Assembly (NCBI GenBank): GCA_013361935.1
Contig: JABFXC010000029.1
Coordinates: 1-62,846, forward strand
Reading direction: 5' to 3'
From: Gemmatimonadaceae bacterium
GTDB taxonomy: Bacteria > Gemmatimonadota > Gemmatimonadetes > Gemmatimonadales > Gemmatimonadaceae
DNA length: 62,846 nucleotides
Part shown: one piece after another, positions 9,701 to 18,898 of the stretch
How the letters are laid out: every line of letters begins with the position of its first letter
Numbering within the stretch: position 1 is the first letter of the stretch
The notes under the pieces: generated by a model
Told to the model about the DNA's origin: nothing
Databases searched by the model: none
The model's input: the letters and a program-made list of their open reading frames with translations, nothing else
Made by a program: the position numbers and the translations under genes

Positions 9701-10692
9701 TTGTTCGGGTCGTAGTCGGTGATGCGCACCGAGCGCCCCGTGCGCGCCACCTCGCCGATCGGGCCGTGGCCCAGCGGCTGAGGGGCACGGGCGCGGCGCA
9801 CGCCGCGCACCGAGCGGAAGAGCGTCGTGACGAAGTTCTCCTCGACGTCGGGCGACGCGATGACAATGCCGTCGCAGGGCATCACGCGGCCGATCTGCCG
9901 CGCCAGCTCGGCGACGATGTCGTCCTCGTCGAGCGAGCGCGCGAGCATCACGCCGACTTCGTGCAGGCGGGCGAGCCGATCGGCGCGGCGGCGGGCGATC
10001 TCGATCAGCTCCGCCTGCTCGATCATGTACGCGACCTGCTGCCCGAACAGCTCCACCGTGCGCACGCGGGCGAGCGTCGGGCGATGGCGGTCGGCGGGGT
10101 CGTCGAGGACGAGCGTCGCGATGATGCGCCCGTCGCTGCCCTTCAGCGGCACGAGCAGCGCGTCGCGCGGGTTCCACTGCACGTCGTCGCTCGGCGCGAG
10201 CCGGCTGGGGAGGCCGCCGTGGAACTCGCGGGCGATCCACTCGTCGGACGCGTCGAGGTAGTACGACTGCGAGACGCGGAATCGCTCGAGCGAGGTGAGG
10301 CGGCGCTTCCAGACGATGCCCGAGGCGGGGCGGTCGCGCAGCTCGCTCACGTCCTCGGGCGCGAGGCCGGCGCTGACGAGCTTCGTCTGGTTGAGCTCCA
10401 CGTCGCGCAGCGAGAGCAGCACGCGGCCGAAGCCGATCTTCCGGATCGCGTTGACGACGACCTCGAGGCGCGCCTCGAGCGACGCCGCGCGCTCGGCGTC
10501 GACGAGCGCTTCGTGGAGCAGGAAGAGATGGTCGCGGTCGCGCGCGACCTCGCGCATCGCCTCCGCGGGCTCGCCGCGCGCCGAGGCGGCGGTCCCGTCG
10601 GGACCTACCGGGGCGACGAGCGGGGCCGGGGGACGCGCCGGGGGAAGCGACGCCGCCGAGCCGCCGGATCCGGAGGACGAGGTGTCAGACAT
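6781..10692 (-). CDS. large hybrid sensor histidine kinase (GAF x3, PAS x3, HisKA, HATPase, REC)
   Basis: A 1303-residue soluble kinase with no membrane segments. In order: a Pro/Ala-rich tail (1-40), three GAF domains (about 45-225, 245-400, 405-555), three PAS domains (570-690, 690-815, 815-935), HisKA with the phospho-His at 955 (VAHELNNPL), an HATPase domain with N-box Asn1068 (NAEQAL), DSGPG and GTGLGLS, and a C-terminal receiver (1184-1303) with Asp1235 in LLDLRMPDM. It should sense cytoplasmic small molecules or redox signals and pass phosphate to its own receiver and to the coupled NtrC-like protein downstream. The kinase core resembles that of the gene at 33095. One GCCTAACG octamer is read as Ala-Leu-Gly. 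Confidence 0.93.
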   Translation of the reverse strand: MSDTSSSGSGGSAASLPPARPPAPLVAPVGPDGTAASARGEPAEAMREVARDRDHLFLLHEALVDAERAASLEARLEVVVNAIRKIGFGRVLLSLRDVELNQTKLVSAGLAPEDVSELRDRPASGIVWKRRLTSLERFRVSQSYYLDASDEWIAREFHGGLPSRLAPSDDVQWNPRDALLVPLKGSDGRIIATLVLDDPADRHRPTLARVRTVELFGQQVAYMIEQAELIEIARRRADRLARLHEVGVMLARSLDEDDIVAELARQIGRVMPCDGIVIASPDVEENFVTTLFRSVRGVRRARAPQPLGHGPIGEVARTGRSVRITDYDPNKVALAAADDVVGDGGPARSVLVVPMLVGAKLLGVIGVYSAKTHQYGAEDDEVLHTMAAQTATAIINARHYAESQREQRAGEAVADVARAVGESLRLAQVLPLILRHATAMLRSEGACIGLRAGGDIHIVEASGSAEPIRGMYIPIARSVAGRALETGTTVISNDIAADAAFHGPSVDAAKMRKIIIAPMRTKQGSIGALAVINRDHDFTDADARVLHRLAEQVAVAVVNARLFEEVTKLGERHRRVVETANDAIVITDLDRRLAFANPAAEGLFGRSGDLSGVAVADLVAPEMRDEVRERERAGFEGTPQRYDAVVVRPDGERRFVAVSTAPLREGDRITGTVASLRDMTGERRAREAMSQSEARYRNLVESASDAIYTMDARGALTSANDATCALVGKKREDLLGRAAAPLIFAEDVDEAKHNFRLALAGEARRYEARVPLDSGEARLVSVTNTPIRQGTAVVGVLGVARDVTEDRARAEALERSEARYERLVESAADAIFTLDEEMRFTSVNRALEHGTGRSRDTLLGRSALEICDPRDADAMRQALAVTIAGERPRVEVRYLGPDGEPRPASLIAAPIMEHGAVVGALGIVRDVTEEKRLVEQLLQQEKLAAIGQLVSGVAHELNNPLAGMMAFSELLLGQFDPGDEKRRVLENINSEANRAAKIVRNLLTFARRHQPERQATDVNQVLLDTVELRRYALRVEQIELSVELDGSLPKTWADPFQLQQVFLALLTNAEQALEHWTGARRIGVATTLEEGRIVARIADSGPGIEPARIGQIFNPFYTTKGVGKGTGLGLSIADGIVREHAGRISVESAAGSGATFSVALPVTATPASAHPAPPPAPAVENERSRRVLVADDERAVREALQIFLRSLGHQVDVAGSGLEAIARLESRRYDAILLDLRMPDMAGGAVYDKLLRHDPEHAARIVFVTGDAFSDSARALIERSGRPYISKPFALEDVARVIFTTAA

Positions 10693-10750
10693 GCCACTCT
10701 CAAGACGCTCGAGGCGGCAGGCGCGTCAAATTTGTTGACAGGCGGGCGAA

Positions 10751-11629
10751 TTACCTTTTCGCCACGAGAAGCGTCGCCGCGCGCGGCTCGACGCGCGCGC
10801 CGAAGGGCGTCGGCCCTATGATCTCGCCGTCCGCCTGCGCGGTGCACGGCGGCTCGGTCTCCACTCGGAAAACGCTCCCCCGCCGGAAGAGCATGCAGGG
10901 GTCGCTGCGGAAGTCCTTTCGCGACAGCCGCCAGACGATCCGCAGCGCGTCGAGGACCGACCCGGGGCTGAAGATGCAGAGATCGAGCTTTCCGTCATCC
11001 TGACGGATTCCCGGGCCGAGGGACAGCCGGTCGTCGAGCACCGCACCGAAATTGGTCAGCATCACCGACGCGGCCGTGCGCTCGATGACCTCCCCGTCCA
11101 CCGTCGCGCGCACCCTCATGTCGCGCTGGCGAAAGATCGCCTTCGCCGCCGCGAGCACGTACGCGCCGACGCCGATCCGCCGCTTGAGCCAGGGCGACGC
11201 CCCTTCGATCATCTGCGCGTCGATCCCCACGCCGGCGGCGAAGGCGAAGCGGCGCCCGTCGTCGAGCACCCCGAGGTCCACCTGCTGCAGCTCGCCGTCG
11301 AGCAGCGCGCGCACCGCGCGCCGCACCAGCCGCGGCGTGCCTAACGCGCGGGCGAGGAGGTTGCCCGTCCCCCCGGGCAGGATCCCCACGGGACGGCCGG
11401 TGTTCGCCAGCGCGCCGACCACCTCCATGGCCGTCCCGTCCCCGCCGAGGGTGAACACCGCGTCGTAGCGCGGCGACAGCTCCGCCGAGAGCTCCGCCCC
11501 GTGTCCGGGGTGCGCGGTGAGCACCGCGTCGCACTGGACCCCCGCCTCGGCGAAGGCGCGCAGCGCGGCCTTCCGCATCCCCCCGCCGCGACGCGACGCG
11601 GGGTTCGCGACGAGCAGCACGCGCTTCAT
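10751..11629 (-). CDS. diacylglycerol/lipid kinase family protein (DAGK catalytic domain)
   Basis: A 292-residue protein of the DgkB/YegS type. It begins KRVLLVANPASRRGGG (family: NPxSG-like phosphate loop), has the nucleotide motif TLGGDGTAMEVV, then LPGGTGNLLARALGTP, and a C-terminal half with ADGE-like residues (TAQADGEIIG). These kinases phosphorylate lipids or long-chain bases at the inner membrane using ATP. The ATG overlaps the TamB stop (TGATG), so it ends an envelope-biogenesis run. It might also be called a sphingosine- or ceramide-kinase-like protein. One GCCTAACG octamer lies inside, in the segment reading ARALGTP. Confidence 0.85.
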   Translation of the reverse strand: MKRVLLVANPASRRGGGMRKAALRAFAEAGVQCDAVLTAHPGHGAELSAELSPRYDAVFTLGGDGTAMEVVGALANTGRPVGILPGGTGNLLARALGTPRLVRRAVRALLDGELQQVDLGVLDDGRRFAFAAGVGIDAQMIEGASPWLKRRIGVGAYVLAAAKAIFRQRDMRVRATVDGEVIERTAASVMLTNFGAVLDDRLSLGPGIRQDDGKLDLCIFSPGSVLDALRIVWRLSRKDFRSDPCMLFRRGSVFRVETEPPCTAQADGEIIGPTPFGARVEPRAATLLVAKR

Positions 11630-14600
11630 CAGAAGGTCCAGCTGCGCGTCAGATCGAGCCCGATCTGCTTGCGCGGCGCCGTCGTGATCTGCGCGGCCGC
11701 GCCGGTGAGGTCGGTGCACTGCTTCGCCCCCGCGCTCGGCTCGATGCCCGCCGAGACCGCGAAGCCGTGGGCGAGCCGGTGGTTCACGGTGAGGCCGAGC
11801 CGGTCGTAGAAGTTCAGGTTCGACGCCGTCGTCGCCGTCTTGCCGCCGAGCGCGCTCAGCTCGCAGATCCCCGCGTCGAGGCCGATGTACGTCCGCTCGT
11901 TGATCTGCTTGCCCAGCGTCACGCGCGAGTTGGCGATGCGGCTGAGGAACTGGCTCCCCTGCTGCGTCGCGCCGTTCAGCGCCGTGTTCTCCGCCCCCGC
12001 CTGCACGCTGAAGACGTCGATCGCCGAGCCGAAGCGCGTGTTCTGCACCGCGCTCGAGAGCACGCCGCCCGCGGACGCCGAGAGGAGCCCGGTGCCGAGC
12101 TGGGTGTAGTTCACCCCCGTCCCCATCACCTCGAAGCTCGGCTTCCCGAAGGCGAGGTAGGTGACGAGATCGGTCTGCGAGATCTGCAGCCCCTCGTCGC
12201 TGCTCAGCGCCAGCTCGGGGTTGAGCAGCGTCCCGCGGATCGCGACGCGCACGCGGATGTCCTGGCCGTTCTCCGTGCGCACCGTGTGCACGGCGTTGAT
12301 GTCCAGCGCCGGGTTCAGGTCCGGATCGCCGGCGAAGGTCAGCCGTCCGCGCGTGACGTCGAAGGTGCGCGAGATCGCCGGGCTCAGCTCCAGCCGGTAC
12401 TGCCCGCGGTCGGCGGTGAGCGTCCCCTGCAGCGCGAGCTGCTCCGGCGCGAGATCGCCGATCTCCCCCGCGCGCGGATCGCGGCCCTTCGTCACGTTCA
12501 CCTCCCCGCCCAGCTGGATCGCCGCTTCGCTCGAGCGCAGCCAGACGTCGGGGCCGATGACCAGCCGCACGTTCTGCAGCGCGAGACCTGCCACCACCGA
12601 CTCCGGCGCGTCGGGCACCAGGGGCCGGTTCCTGCCGAGCCCCGCGAGGTCGGTCAGCGCGGTGTCGCCCAGGTCGACCACGCGCTTCTTCGTCAGCTCG
12701 GGGATGTAGATGACGCCCTTGTCGACGACCACCGTTCCGGTGAGCGTCGAGCTGCGCGTCGTCCCGGCGAGGTGCAGCCCCGGCGAGGAGATGCGCAGGT
12801 CGCCGAGCTGCCGCGTGTTCAGCGCATGGAAGCCGCGCGCCACGACGTCGAGGGTGAAGCTCTGGTTCGCCGGCGCCCCCGGCGTGTGGTGCAGGTAGTC
12901 GAGGTCGACGAAGCCCTGCGCCGAGATCGTCCCCCGCTCCCCCGGATCGTCGCTCTGCGCGACGAAGCGCCGCACGGCAATCGAGTCGCCGCGCATCGCG
13001 ATGTCCGCGGTGACCCCGCGCACCCGCACGCCGAGCGAGGCGATCCGCGCCGCGCCACCGCTCACCGTGAAGCGGCCGTCGAGCGTCGGACGCTCCCACG
13101 TGCCGCCGAGATCGGCGGCGACCGTGAACCGTCCCGCGGTGATGTCGAGGCCGGGCGCGAGCGTCTCGAGCACCGCGAGGTCGGCGCTGTCGGCGTGGAC
13201 CGTCCCGCGCAGCGCGTCGGGGAGCAGGCGCTTGTTGCGTGGCTCGAAGGCGAGGTCGATCGGGAGCGCGACCGTCGCGATCATCGTCGCCGCCTGGTCG
13301 CGATAGAAGCGCGTCGACGCGTTGAAGACGCGGTCCGCGTAGCGCCCCGTCCCCTCCACGCGGTCCAACCGCACCCCCACGGTGCTCGGCTGCTGCAGGA
13401 GCGAGGTCCATTCGATCACCGGCGACGCCCGCGTGCCGGCGAACGAGGCGCGCAGCGAGGCCAGCCCGCTCACCGGGACATGGAGCTGCGCGAGGCGCGC
13501 GAAGTCGGCCAGCGACGCCTTCTCCACCACCAGCGAGCCGCCGATCGGCGCCGCCGCCGGGAGCGTCAGGCCTAACGCGACGACGCCCCCCTTCCCGTCC
13601 TCGAGCCGGAGCGGCGAGACCGTCAGGTCCCCCGCGGCGGAGACGACGCGCGTCGGCGCCATCAGGCGCCAGCGCGCGTTCGCCGCGCCGGTGTCGGCGA
13701 CGAAGCTCAGGGAGTCGATGCGCGCCTCGATGGTGTCGCCGCGCAGGAAGTATTCTCCCGACGCCCGCCCGCTCTGCCCCGTCGACTCGCGCGCCTCGAT
13801 CGAGACGCGGCCGTGCTCCGCGCCGTCCACCGCGACGAGCCCGTCGATCCGCGAGAGCAGCACGCCGCCGAGCACCGTGCTGTCCGCGCCGAAGATGATG
13901 TCCCCGCGCGGCTGCGCGGTGAGATCGTGCAGCGCGAAGGTCCCCTTCACCGTCCCGATGCTCGTACCCGTGCGGTAGAGCGTCGCGGCGTTCACCGTGC
14001 CGCGCGCGTCGAGCGACTTCACCGAGCCGCTCAGCGTGCCCGTCACCGAGAACGAGCCGTCGAGCGAGTCGCCGCGGGAGGTCGCGATCCACCGCCGCAG
14101 CCCGCCCAGCGAGTCGACGAACAGCGCGACGCGCAGCGAGTCCCGCGTTCCCTCGGCGAGCCCGATCCCACCGGAGGCGAACACCGTCGCCGCCGTGGAC
14201 TCCAGCGCCAGCGAGTCGACGCGCAGCTTCCCGTTCGCCGCCTCCAGCCGCGCGCGCCCGGAGAAGAGCCGCACCCCGTTCACCGTCGAGCCGGCGACGA
14301 CGTCCGCGCCGATGCGGCCGGCGAGGTTGGCGAGCGAGTCGCCGGCGATGTCGGTGTCGAAGCGCGCGCTGACGTCCGTCTGCGGCACATCCGCCCGTTC
14401 GAGCAGGGTGCGCGCGTCGAGATGCGTGAGCGTCGTCGTCCCGCGGATCGCGTAGCCCGGCGGATACGTGTCCAGCCGCCCGTTGAAGGCGATCGTCCCC
14501 ATCGAGCCGGTGAGCGTGCTGTTCACGTCGAGCGCTTCCGTCGTCCCCTTCGCGACGATCGGCCCGGCGACCGTCCCGCGCACCGGAAGCATCGGATACG

Positions 14601-16224
14601 ACCGCGCGAGCTGCGTGAACGAGAGGAGCTTCGCGTCGAGGGCGAGGTCGTAGGTCATGAACACCTCGCCGTACGTCACGCGCCCCGATCCCGTCACGTG
14701 CGTCGGCTCGTCCGGGCCGTCGCGCCAGTAGAGATCCCCGCTCGCGAAGCGCACGTCGAGCCACGACGAGTCGAGCCGCGCCGTCCCCGAGATCGTCCCC
14801 TTCAGCCGCGGGAAGTTCGGGTAGAGATACTGGATCGTCCGCAGGTCGCCGCTCGCCACGTTCACGTCGAGCCCGTGGAAGACGGTGAACGCGGGATAGA
14901 GGATGTCGAGCTCACCCTTCGCCGTCGCCCGCGTCACCGCGCCGGGCACGTGCGCGTCGCGGAAGACGAGGTCCGCGTCGTCCACCCGGAAGTTCGTGAG
15001 CGGCCCGCCGCGCGCCTTGAGCGTTCCCGAGAGCGTCCCCTGCCAGTCGACGGGGAAGGGCTTTCCATTCAACGCGCGGATGAAGGCGAAGTCGAGCGGC
15101 GCGGCGACGACGTCGAGGTTCTTCACCGCGAGGATCGGCCCGCCCACCGCGAAGGTCATCGCCCCCGTGAGCCGCGACTTCGTGCTCCGCACGTCCATCC
15201 GCGAGAGCTGGTACTCGATGACGTCGAGGTCCTTCGGGTCGTTGACGATCCGCAGGTGCGCCTTCCCGCCGCCCTCGGTCGGCAGCGTCGGATACACCCA
15301 CGCGACGTCGGCGAGGGAGATGGTGTCCGCGTCGACGTCGATCGCGTAGCGCACCGGGAGGTCGCTGCCCCACACGACCTTCCCCTTCGCGCTCCCGCGC
15401 GAGCCGGGAAGATCGAAGTGCTGCACGTTGAGCCACACCGAGTCGCCGTGCACCCGCGCCGCCGCGATCGTGTTCGTGAACAGGAAGGGCGGATCCGACT
15501 CGCGCACCGACATCTCGTTCGCCGTGTACAGCTGGCCGACGCTGTCCGGGTCGGCGATGCGCACGTACGGCGACTCGAGGTTGATCCCCGTCCACCGGTA
15601 GGTCTTCGCGTAGCCCTCGGCGGTGCGCCGCACTTCGTGCTCCCTCGACCCGAGGGTCGCGCGCACCGCGCTGTCCCGCTTCGCGCCGCGCAGCGTGTCC
15701 GGCGCGTGCCACGGCATCGTCAGGATGAAGGAGCCGTCCTTGATCGTCACCGAGTCGGCGACGATGAAATCGCCGAAGCCGCGATCGACCTTCGGCACGC
15801 TCGGCTTCTTCCCCTTGCCCGGGAAGGTGCGGCGGAAGTTCCACTCCCCGTTCTCGTGCCGGCGCGCGTAGAACACCGGGCGGGTCAGCTCGGCGTAGGT
15901 GAGGAGGACGCGCTTGTCGAGCAGATCGCGCGGGTTGTACTCCAACTTTATCGGGCCGCTCGCCATGACCAGCGAGTCGTCGGGGTCGCGGATCTCCAGC
16001 GAGTCGACGATCACCCCGCCGAGCAGCCCGCCGTGAATCTTCCCGACGTAGAGCCGCCCGTGCACCGCCGGCTTGAGTCGCGACTCGACGACGTCGCGCA
16101 CCCGGTCGCGTCCGTACGGGGTCTGGGTGACGAGCACGACGACGAGCCCGGCCACGAGGCCGAGCGCGACGAGCGAGAGCCCGCTCACCAGGGCGACGAA
16201 GCGTCGCCGCGACATGCCCGCCAT
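11629..16224 (-). CDS. tamB: TamB-like translocation/assembly protein (DUF490)
   Basis: A 1531-residue protein with one N-terminal membrane anchor (about residues 8-33) followed by a very long run of amphipathic beta strands, the layout of TamB/AsmA-like bridges that span the periplasm and carry lipid or help outer-membrane protein insertion. The C-terminal 400 residues match the DUF490 core (for example LNPELALSSDEGLQ and LVTYLAFGKPS) and the chain ends in a barrel-like strand with terminal Phe (SWTF). It sits 26 bp after the Omp85 gene, the usual TamA-TamB order. The start is the ATG at 16224; the ATG at 16215 is an alternative. It contains one GCCTAACG octamer. Confidence 0.88.
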   Translation of the reverse strand: MAGMSRRRFVALVSGLSLVALGLVAGLVVVLVTQTPYGRDRVRDVVESRLKPAVHGRLYVGKIHGGLLGGVIVDSLEIRDPDDSLVMASGPIKLEYNPRDLLDKRVLLTYAELTRPVFYARRHENGEWNFRRTFPGKGKKPSVPKVDRGFGDFIVADSVTIKDGSFILTMPWHAPDTLRGAKRDSAVRATLGSREHEVRRTAEGYAKTYRWTGINLESPYVRIADPDSVGQLYTANEMSVRESDPPFLFTNTIAAARVHGDSVWLNVQHFDLPGSRGSAKGKVVWGSDLPVRYAIDVDADTISLADVAWVYPTLPTEGGGKAHLRIVNDPKDLDVIEYQLSRMDVRSTKSRLTGAMTFAVGGPILAVKNLDVVAAPLDFAFIRALNGKPFPVDWQGTLSGTLKARGGPLTNFRVDDADLVFRDAHVPGAVTRATAKGELDILYPAFTVFHGLDVNVASGDLRTIQYLYPNFPRLKGTISGTARLDSSWLDVRFASGDLYWRDGPDEPTHVTGSGRVTYGEVFMTYDLALDAKLLSFTQLARSYPMLPVRGTVAGPIVAKGTTEALDVNSTLTGSMGTIAFNGRLDTYPPGYAIRGTTTLTHLDARTLLERADVPQTDVSARFDTDIAGDSLANLAGRIGADVVAGSTVNGVRLFSGRARLEAANGKLRVDSLALESTAATVFASGGIGLAEGTRDSLRVALFVDSLGGLRRWIATSRGDSLDGSFSVTGTLSGSVKSLDARGTVNAATLYRTGTSIGTVKGTFALHDLTAQPRGDIIFGADSTVLGGVLLSRIDGLVAVDGAEHGRVSIEARESTGQSGRASGEYFLRGDTIEARIDSLSFVADTGAANARWRLMAPTRVVSAAGDLTVSPLRLEDGKGGVVALGLTLPAAAPIGGSLVVEKASLADFARLAQLHVPVSGLASLRASFAGTRASPVIEWTSLLQQPSTVGVRLDRVEGTGRYADRVFNASTRFYRDQAATMIATVALPIDLAFEPRNKRLLPDALRGTVHADSADLAVLETLAPGLDITAGRFTVAADLGGTWERPTLDGRFTVSGGAARIASLGVRVRGVTADIAMRGDSIAVRRFVAQSDDPGERGTISAQGFVDLDYLHHTPGAPANQSFTLDVVARGFHALNTRQLGDLRISSPGLHLAGTTRSSTLTGTVVVDKGVIYIPELTKKRVVDLGDTALTDLAGLGRNRPLVPDAPESVVAGLALQNVRLVIGPDVWLRSSEAAIQLGGEVNVTKGRDPRAGEIGDLAPEQLALQGTLTADRGQYRLELSPAISRTFDVTRGRLTFAGDPDLNPALDINAVHTVRTENGQDIRVRVAIRGTLLNPELALSSDEGLQISQTDLVTYLAFGKPSFEVMGTGVNYTQLGTGLLSASAGGVLSSAVQNTRFGSAIDVFSVQAGAENTALNGATQQGSQFLSRIANSRVTLGKQINERTYIGLDAGICELSALGGKTATTASNLNFYDRLGLTVNHRLAHGFAVSAGIEPSAGAKQCTDLTGAAAQITTAPRKQIGLDLTRSWTF

Positions 16225-16250
16225 TGCCGAGAGCTACCGATACCGGATGG

Positions 16251-18587
16251 TTAGAACGCCTGGCCGATCGTGAACAGCAGCACGATGCGGTCGCGCAGCG
16301 CCGTGCGCTTGTTCGGCCGGAAAGCCGACGCCGAGCATTCGGTGGACGCCTGCGACCACACACCGTTGACACGCGACACGGTCGCCACCCCGCTCGGCGG
16401 GAGGCAGACCGTGAGGTTCGAGACGTTCGGGACGTCCGTCTCGTTCACGTCCGCGGCGTACAGATCGTTGTAGTAGAGCTGGCCCGCCGGACGCTGCTTC
16501 GGGTTGTACCCCGCTGTCATCCCGATGGGGCCAAGGAAGGTGAGCACGCTCAGCCCGATCCCCGGGGTGACGCGCAGGCTCTGCTTGGCGATCTTCGTGT
16601 TCCTGCTCTCCCAGACGTTTCCCGCGTCGGTGAACACCGTCCACTGCAGCAGGTTCGGGAAGATCGGGTCGCGGAAGCGCACCTCGGCGTTGGCGACGAT
16701 CAGCCGGTCGCCGCCGGTGGGGATGAAGTTGTAGCCCTTGGAGGCGATGTCCACCCCGTTCACCGAGTGCGCCTCGAAGGTCCGCGTGTTCGCGTCGACG
16801 TTCGTGACCGTGACGTACTTCCGGTCGGCGATGTAGACCAGGGGCCCGAGCTCGTTCTGCTGGACGCCGCGCACCGTGTTCGCGCCCCCCGCGTACAGCC
16901 GCTCCTGCGGCGGGATGAAATTGTGCGCGAGGTCCACCGACTTGAGCGAGGGATTGAACGGGTCCACCGCGCCGGCGCGGAGCCGCAGCGCGAGCACGGC
17001 GTTGTCGCCTAACGGCGTGAAGACGCTCCCGTCGGCGATCCCCTTGTTGAACTGCATCGCCTGCGACGAGCCGATGAGCCGCGAAGCGTGGCGCAGCTCG
17101 AAGCGGACGATCCCTCCGCTCGTCGGCGAGAGCGGCTGGTCGGTGCGGTCCACCGTCAGGGCGAGGCTCGCCACGGCGAGACGCAGCGTCTTGTCGGCGA
17201 TGCGCGTGCGCACGGTGTCCTGGCAGATCTGGAAGAGCGCGCAGAAGAACGCCGGCGCCGCGCTCGTCCGCCCGCGCTCGATCTGGTAGCCGAAGGTGAG
17301 GGGCGCGCGGTTCCACTGCTCGCGCGTCACCGAGGCGAGAAAGCCGATGGGCGTCGTCCGCTCGTACTGGCGGTACTCCGAGCGGCGCTCGCTGTACAGC
17401 GTGAACGTCGGCACGCTGCGCGCCCGCAGCCCGAAGAAGGTCGGCTGCCGGTAGGTCGCGCCCGCGTAGTAGTTGAGGTTCACGGGGCGCGTACCGATGG
17501 AGTCGTGCGCCTCCGCCCGGCAGAGCGCGTTGCGGATCCACTCCGAATCCGTCGGACCGGCGATCCCGATCTTCGAGAGACGCCCGGTGACGTCGAGCCG
17601 CCGGGCCCCGCCGAGGAAGTTGCGATCGCCGTACGTCGCCTGGGTGCGGAAGCAGTCGAGCGTCCCCCAGCCGACGCCGGTCTGCATCGACCGCATGTCC
17701 CCTTCGATCAGCGACGCCTGGACGACGAGCAGCGAGTCGTCCGCCGTCTGCCCCGGCGCGAGGCCGAGCTCCACGTGGCGGTAGGCATCGGTCGCGTAGA
17801 GGTTGCGCTGCGCGCGGATGAGATCCTTCCGGCGATAGATCTGCCCCGGGCGCAGCCCGAGGATCTTGTTCACCGTGCGCGAGCGGATCTTCTGCGCCCC
17901 CTGCGTGCTGTCGACGACGACGCGCACCGCGGCGATCCGCGCCAGGCGCCCCGGGTCGACGTCGATGTAGTACGAGGCGGTGCGCGTGTCCGTCGCCACG
18001 TCGTGGCCGACCGAGATCCGCGCGCCGGGATAGCCGTTGTCGAGCAGCCGCGAGCCGATCGTGTCGGCCAGCGTCGTCAGCCGGATCTCGTCGTACGCAC
18101 CGCCGACGCTCGTATCGAGCCCGCCGAGGATCGCCTTGCGGTTCATCACCGAGTCCAACCCCGTGATGCGCAGGCTCGTCAACCGGATCGGCGCCCCCTC
18201 GACGATGTCGAACGCGACGTTCACCCCGTGCCTGCCGCGCGGGGTGACGACCGTGTCCACCTGCGCCTCCCAGTAGCCGCGCTGGCGATAGTAGATCTTC
18301 ACGCGCGCGATGTCGCGCGCGAGCTCGTCGCGGTCGAGGCAGCGCTCCTTTCCGACCCAGCGGCGGAAGACCCGGCGCGCGAGGCTCGACGTCGTCGTCG
18401 CGACGATCTGCGAGAGATCGTCGTCGGAGAGCGCGCGGTTCCCGCGGAAGTCGAGCTTGCGGACCTCGGGCTCGCCCGGCCGGCAGTCGGCGAGCTGCGC
18501 CCGCGCGACCCCGGGGGCGCCGACGACGAGCAGAGCGAGAAGTGCGACGATCGCGGCGCGCCATCGCTGGCGCAGGAACCGCCTCAC
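16251..18587 (-). CDS. Omp85-family outer-membrane assembly protein (BamA/TamA type)
   Basis: A 778-residue protein. A signal peptide (LLALLVVGAPGVARA, then QLAD) is followed by POTRA repeats (to about residue 330; for example VRKLDFRGNRALSDDDL and SLRITGLDSVMNRKAIL) and a C-terminal 16-strand barrel region with VRGVQQNELGP, the conserved loop-6 VRG motif, and a terminal Phe (FTIGQAF). It should insert beta-barrel proteins into the outer membrane. Direct linkage to tamB favours a TamA role; the length is closer to BamA. The GTG at 18587 overlaps the stop of the small membrane protein upstream (GTGA). Confidence 0.88.
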   Translation of the reverse strand: MRRFLRQRWRAAIVALLALLVVGAPGVARAQLADCRPGEPEVRKLDFRGNRALSDDDLSQIVATTTSSLARRVFRRWVGKERCLDRDELARDIARVKIYYRQRGYWEAQVDTVVTPRGRHGVNVAFDIVEGAPIRLTSLRITGLDSVMNRKAILGGLDTSVGGAYDEIRLTTLADTIGSRLLDNGYPGARISVGHDVATDTRTASYYIDVDPGRLARIAAVRVVVDSTQGAQKIRSRTVNKILGLRPGQIYRRKDLIRAQRNLYATDAYRHVELGLAPGQTADDSLLVVQASLIEGDMRSMQTGVGWGTLDCFRTQATYGDRNFLGGARRLDVTGRLSKIGIAGPTDSEWIRNALCRAEAHDSIGTRPVNLNYYAGATYRQPTFFGLRARSVPTFTLYSERRSEYRQYERTTPIGFLASVTREQWNRAPLTFGYQIERGRTSAAPAFFCALFQICQDTVRTRIADKTLRLAVASLALTVDRTDQPLSPTSGGIVRFELRHASRLIGSSQAMQFNKGIADGSVFTPLGDNAVLALRLRAGAVDPFNPSLKSVDLAHNFIPPQERLYAGGANTVRGVQQNELGPLVYIADRKYVTVTNVDANTRTFEAHSVNGVDIASKGYNFIPTGGDRLIVANAEVRFRDPIFPNLLQWTVFTDAGNVWESRNTKIAKQSLRVTPGIGLSVLTFLGPIGMTAGYNPKQRPAGQLYYNDLYAADVNETDVPNVSNLTVCLPPSGVATVSRVNGVWSQASTECSASAFRPNKRTALRDRIVLLFTIGQAF

Positions 18588-18853
18588 ACTCTGGTCGTCG
18601 TGCCGCGATCGCGGCGGTGGTGGGTGAGGTCGTCACCCTGGCGCGTTCCCGTGCGCCGCCGCGGCTCGAGGCGATCGGTCGGCTCGAGCGGTCCCGGGAC
18701 GAGCGGCGTCCGCTGCAGATAGAGGCGAGCGACATAGAACGCCGCGAGCCCGACCGCGATCCCCGCTCCGATCGCCGGGATCAGCTCCGTCGGGCGCAGC
18801 TCGCGCCGATATGTGTACTCCCGATCCACCCTGCTCCTCTCCCCGCGCGCCAT
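18584..18853 (-). CDS. small single-pass membrane protein preceding the Omp85 gene
   Basis: An 89-residue protein with a basic N-terminus (RVDREYTYRRELRPTE), one transmembrane helix (about residues 25-46, LIPAIGAGIAVGLAAFYVARLYL) and a basic, Arg/Thr-rich tail. It is translationally coupled to the Omp85 gene by a GTGA overlap, so it is likely real and may assist envelope assembly, but I recognise no family. Synteny in related genomes would show whether it is a constant member of the tamA-tamB run. Confidence 0.62.
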   Translation of the reverse strand: MARGERSRVDREYTYRRELRPTELIPAIGAGIAVGLAAFYVARLYLQRTPLVPGPLEPTDRLEPRRRTGTRQGDDLTHHRRDRGTTTRV

Positions 18854-18898
18854 CTCATGTCCTCGCAGTGCCCGATTCCCCGACCCCCGACCCCCTCT

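Noticed and set aside
10735..10760. TTGACA on the plus strand near 10735
   Set aside because: No plus-strand gene follows; it faces the end of the lipid kinase gene and no -10 is seen.
7951..10821. 956-codon plus-strand ORF opposite the large histidine kinase
   Set aside because: It is very rich in Arg, Ala and Asp with no domain signature; such antisense ORFs are expected opposite GC-rich genes, and the minus-strand frame has a full set of kinase motifs.
10751..11629. NAD kinase as alternative call for the GGDGT protein
   Set aside because: The NPxSG-like start, LPGGTGN motif and overall length match the DAGK/YegS family instead.
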